In this document: piece after piece, positions 62,565 through 64,000 of the stretch | Layout of the letters: each line of letters starts with the position of its first letter | Numbering within the stretch: position 1 is the stretch's first letter | Assembly: GCF_001457775.1 (NCBI RefSeq) | Contig: NZ_CYSG01000009.1 | Span: 62,001-126,000, forward strand | Source: Phaeobacter sp. CECT 5382 | GTDB taxonomy: Bacteria; Pseudomonadota; Alphaproteobacteria; Rhodobacterales; Rhodobacteraceae | Direction: 5' to 3' | DNA length: 64,000 nucleotides | The notes under the pieces: generated by a model | The model's input: the letters and a program-made list of their open reading frames with translations, nothing else | The model's database searches: none | What the model was told of the DNA's origin: nothing | Position numbers and translations under genes: made by a program

Positions 62565-63176
62565 TCAGGCCGCATCTTCTCCGTCCACGTCGACCAGATC
62601 GGTGACAATCGAACGCAGGCCTTCCAGCAAACCCTCGTTGGGCGGCATCGAGAGAAGCGGCGCCATTTCCTTGATCAGTTTTTCCGGCAGGTTCCACCAC
62701 TCCAGCTGCAACAGCCCGGCAACTGTATCCTCATCAAAGCGGCTGCGCAGGAAAGTGGCTGGATTTCCGCCCCAGATTTCGTAAGGTCCAACGTCTTTCG
62801 TCACCGTCGAGGTTGCCGCGATCACCGCACCATCGCCAATCGTGACCCCAGACAGGATGGTCACGTCCTGGCCGATCCAGACATCATTCCCAATCACCAC
62901 ATCGCCGTTGCTCTGCGGGTGTCCCTGGATCTCTTCGCCGCCCAGCTCTTCCTGAAAGACATGACCAAATGGGAAGGTCGTGATCCAATCCACCCGGTGG
63001 CCGCCGCCCAGAACAACTTTCAGACCTGAGGCCAGAGAGGAAAATGACCCAATACTGAGATTGGCACCGTCACCAAAATGCTGGGTGTCGATCGTCTCGT
63101 AACCATAGGTAAACCGGCCGATATTGATCTTGCCATTGCCCAGTGGGCCTTCTTTGAAACTCGCAGGCGAGGTCAT
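62565..63176 (-). CDS. CatB-type hexapeptide acetyltransferase
   Basis: A 203-residue left-handed beta-helix enzyme. Repeats such as IGNDVWIGQDVTILSGVTIGDGAVIAATSTVTKDV form the coils, and HPQSNGDVVIGNDVWIG and YEIWGGNPATFLRSRFDED are conserved in the xenobiotic/chloramphenicol acetyltransferase group. Acetyl-CoA is the donor; most chromosomal members modify sugars or unknown acceptors rather than antibiotics. Transcribed alone. Confidence 0.88.
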   Translation of the reverse strand: MTSPASFKEGPLGNGKINIGRFTYGYETIDTQHFGDGANLSIGSFSSLASGLKVVLGGGHRVDWITTFPFGHVFQEELGGEEIQGHPQSNGDVVIGNDVWIGQDVTILSGVTIGDGAVIAATSTVTKDVGPYEIWGGNPATFLRSRFDEDTVAGLLQLEWWNLPEKLIKEMAPLLSMPPNEGLLEGLRSIVTDLVDVDGEDAA

Positions 63177-63321
63177 AGTTAACTCCTGTTAAACGGGCAC
63201 TCGTTCTGAGTGTTGGCAGCAGTTCTACGAGAAGTTTCTGAATAAACTTTAAAAATTTTAGCCAGCCTGCCTGGCATTTTGGCCAGACTAGCAGACCAGT
63301 CAATCCGGCCAGACCATTCGG

Positions 63322-63352
63322 AAAAGAAAAAGGGCCCGCCACTGGCGAGCCC
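63322..63352 (-). terminator. terminator of the rplM-rpsI operon
   Basis: Minus strand: GGGCTCGCC, loop AGT, GGCGGGCCC (one G-T pair) and TTTTTCTTTT, 26 bases after the rpsI stop. Confidence 0.88.
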
Positions 63353-63377
63353 CGTAATCCAGAAGGATCTTGATATA

Positions 63378-63863
63378 TTAGCGCTTGGAGAACTGGAAGG
63401 AACGACGCGCTTTGCGGCGGCCGAATTTCTTCCGCTCAACAACACGGCTGTCGCGTGTCAGGAAGCCTGCGGCTTTCAGAGCACCACGCAGCGAGGGATC
63501 ATACAGCTGCAGTGCTTTGGAAACACCGTGCTTGACCGCACCGGCCTGACCGGACAGACCGCCGCCTTTGACGGTCGCGTAGACGTCAAACTGGTCTTCG
63601 ACACCGGCAACGGTGAACGGCTGGCGCAGGATCATCTGCAGAACCGGACGGGCAAAGTATGTTTTCATTTCTTTGCCGTTGACCACGACCTTGCCGGAGC
63701 CAGGCTTGATCCAAACGCGGGCGACCGCGTCTTTACGCTTGCCGGTGGCATAGGCACGACCCAGTGCGTCACGAACGGGCTCACGCGCGATGATGTCTTC
63801 TGCGACGGCTTCAACGCCTGCAACGGCGCTCAGCTCTTCGAGAGTGTTGATCTGATCAGTCAT
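63378..63863 (-). CDS. rpsI: 30S ribosomal protein S9
   Basis: A 161-residue S9. The conserved core [38 protein letters not shown]-type sequence and the C-terminal [11 protein letters not shown] that reaches the P-site tRNA are all there. The N-terminal extension of about 30 residues is usual in alphaproteobacteria. It starts five bases after the rplM stop. Confidence 0.98.
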   Translation of the reverse strand: MTDQINTLEELSAVAGVEAVAEDIIAREPVRDALGRAYATGKRKDAVARVWIKPGSGKVVVNGKEMKTYFARPVLQMILRQPFTVAGVEDQFDVYATVKGGGLSGQAGAVKHGVSKALQLYDPSLRGALKAAGFLTRDSRVVERKKFGRRKARRSFQFSKR

Positions 63864-63868
63864 CGATA

Positions 63869-64000
63869 TCAGCTCCGCGTGTTTTTCTTGTTCATGGACT
63901 TAACATCCAGAACTTCGGGCGCCTGGGCTTCATGCCCGTGCTCGGTGCCAGCATAGATCCGCAGGTTGGTCATCACCTGACGCGACAGGCGGTTGCCTGG
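63869..64000 (-). CDS. rplM: 50S ribosomal protein L13, C-terminal end (cut by the window)
   Basis: The last 43 residues of L13 are in the window, including [26 protein letters not shown] and a Lys-rich end (MNKKNTRS). The rest of the gene lies beyond base 64000. The rplM-rpsI order is universal in bacteria. Confidence 0.97.
   Translation of the reverse strand, partial: PGNRLSRQVMTNLRIYAGTEHGHEAQAPEVLDVKSMNKKNTRS

Noticed and set aside
1-64000. tRNA, rRNA, CRISPR arrays, insertion sequences or prophage genes
   Set aside because: No T-loop consensus, spaced direct repeats, transposase or integrase motifs were seen on reading either strand.

Overview
The window reads as ordinary chromosomal DNA of an alphaproteobacterium of the Roseobacter group (Rhodobacteraceae). 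Reasons: the order dusB-ntrB-ntrC-ntrY-ntrX with trkA-trkH-hfq-hflX behind it; an NtrC without the sigma-54 contact loop, as in Rhodobacter; a HemB of the non-zinc type; fused ispDF; a DUF6456/DUF6477 pair; and an rplM-rpsI end. Coding density is high, many genes overlap by 4 bases (ATGA, GTGA or TTGA), and I see no rRNA, tRNA, insertion sequence, prophage or CRISPR. Taxonomy is inferred from gene content and protein style only.

Layout. 1-4 kb: a truncated HupE/UreJ-type gene divergent from a DUF4198 gene, pseudouridine catabolism (psuK-psuG) and a DUF502 membrane protein. 4-9.3 kb: a 3-hydroxybutyrate-type dehydrogenase, a candidate small RNA with its own promoter and terminator, an orphan oligopeptide-binding protein, and an arsenic operon (ArsR-ArsC fusion, second ArsC, aquaglyceroporin). 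9.5-16.4 kb: a cupin-type XRE regulator divergent from a coupled trio (acyl-CoA ligase, DsbA-like oxidoreductase, K+ channel), a Bcr-type efflux pump and a large TPR protein. 16.4-23.7 kb: mfd, a membrane protein, hemB, a Tat-type SYLF lipoprotein and a beta-hydroxyacid dehydrogenase. 23.8-32.1 kb: a penicillin acylase coupled to an antiporter, then hflX-hfq and trkH-trkA.

33-43 kb: ntrX-ntrY-ntrC-ntrB-dusB (nitrogen sensing), ispDF-pgpA-pncC, and amtB. 44-50 kb: an MmgE/PrpD protein, a RatA/COQ10-like protein, hpt, a GFA protein, an M20 amidohydrolase coupled to lipA, and a peroxiredoxin convergent with oxyR. 51-57 kb: DUF6456 and DUF6477 proteins in divergent orientation, a non-pyrrolysine MttB homologue, guaA and a DMT exporter. 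57.5-64 kb: a P-loop protein with an unknown coiled-coil plus lipoprotein pair, metA, ppk2-TetR, a hexapeptide acetyltransferase and rpsI-rplM (cut by the window end).

No large novel defence or mobile system is visible. The signals best worth pursuing are small: the candidate sRNA at about 5.14-5.22 kb, a terminator hairpin that contains the ribosome-binding site of the TPR gene (14.68-14.71 kb), a perfect 28-bp palindrome flanked by tandem duplications (33.0 kb), an mttB terminator placed inside an opposing reading frame (52.8 kb), an apparently leaderless ars promoter (7.2 kb), and the uncharacterised 57.5-59.7 kb module.
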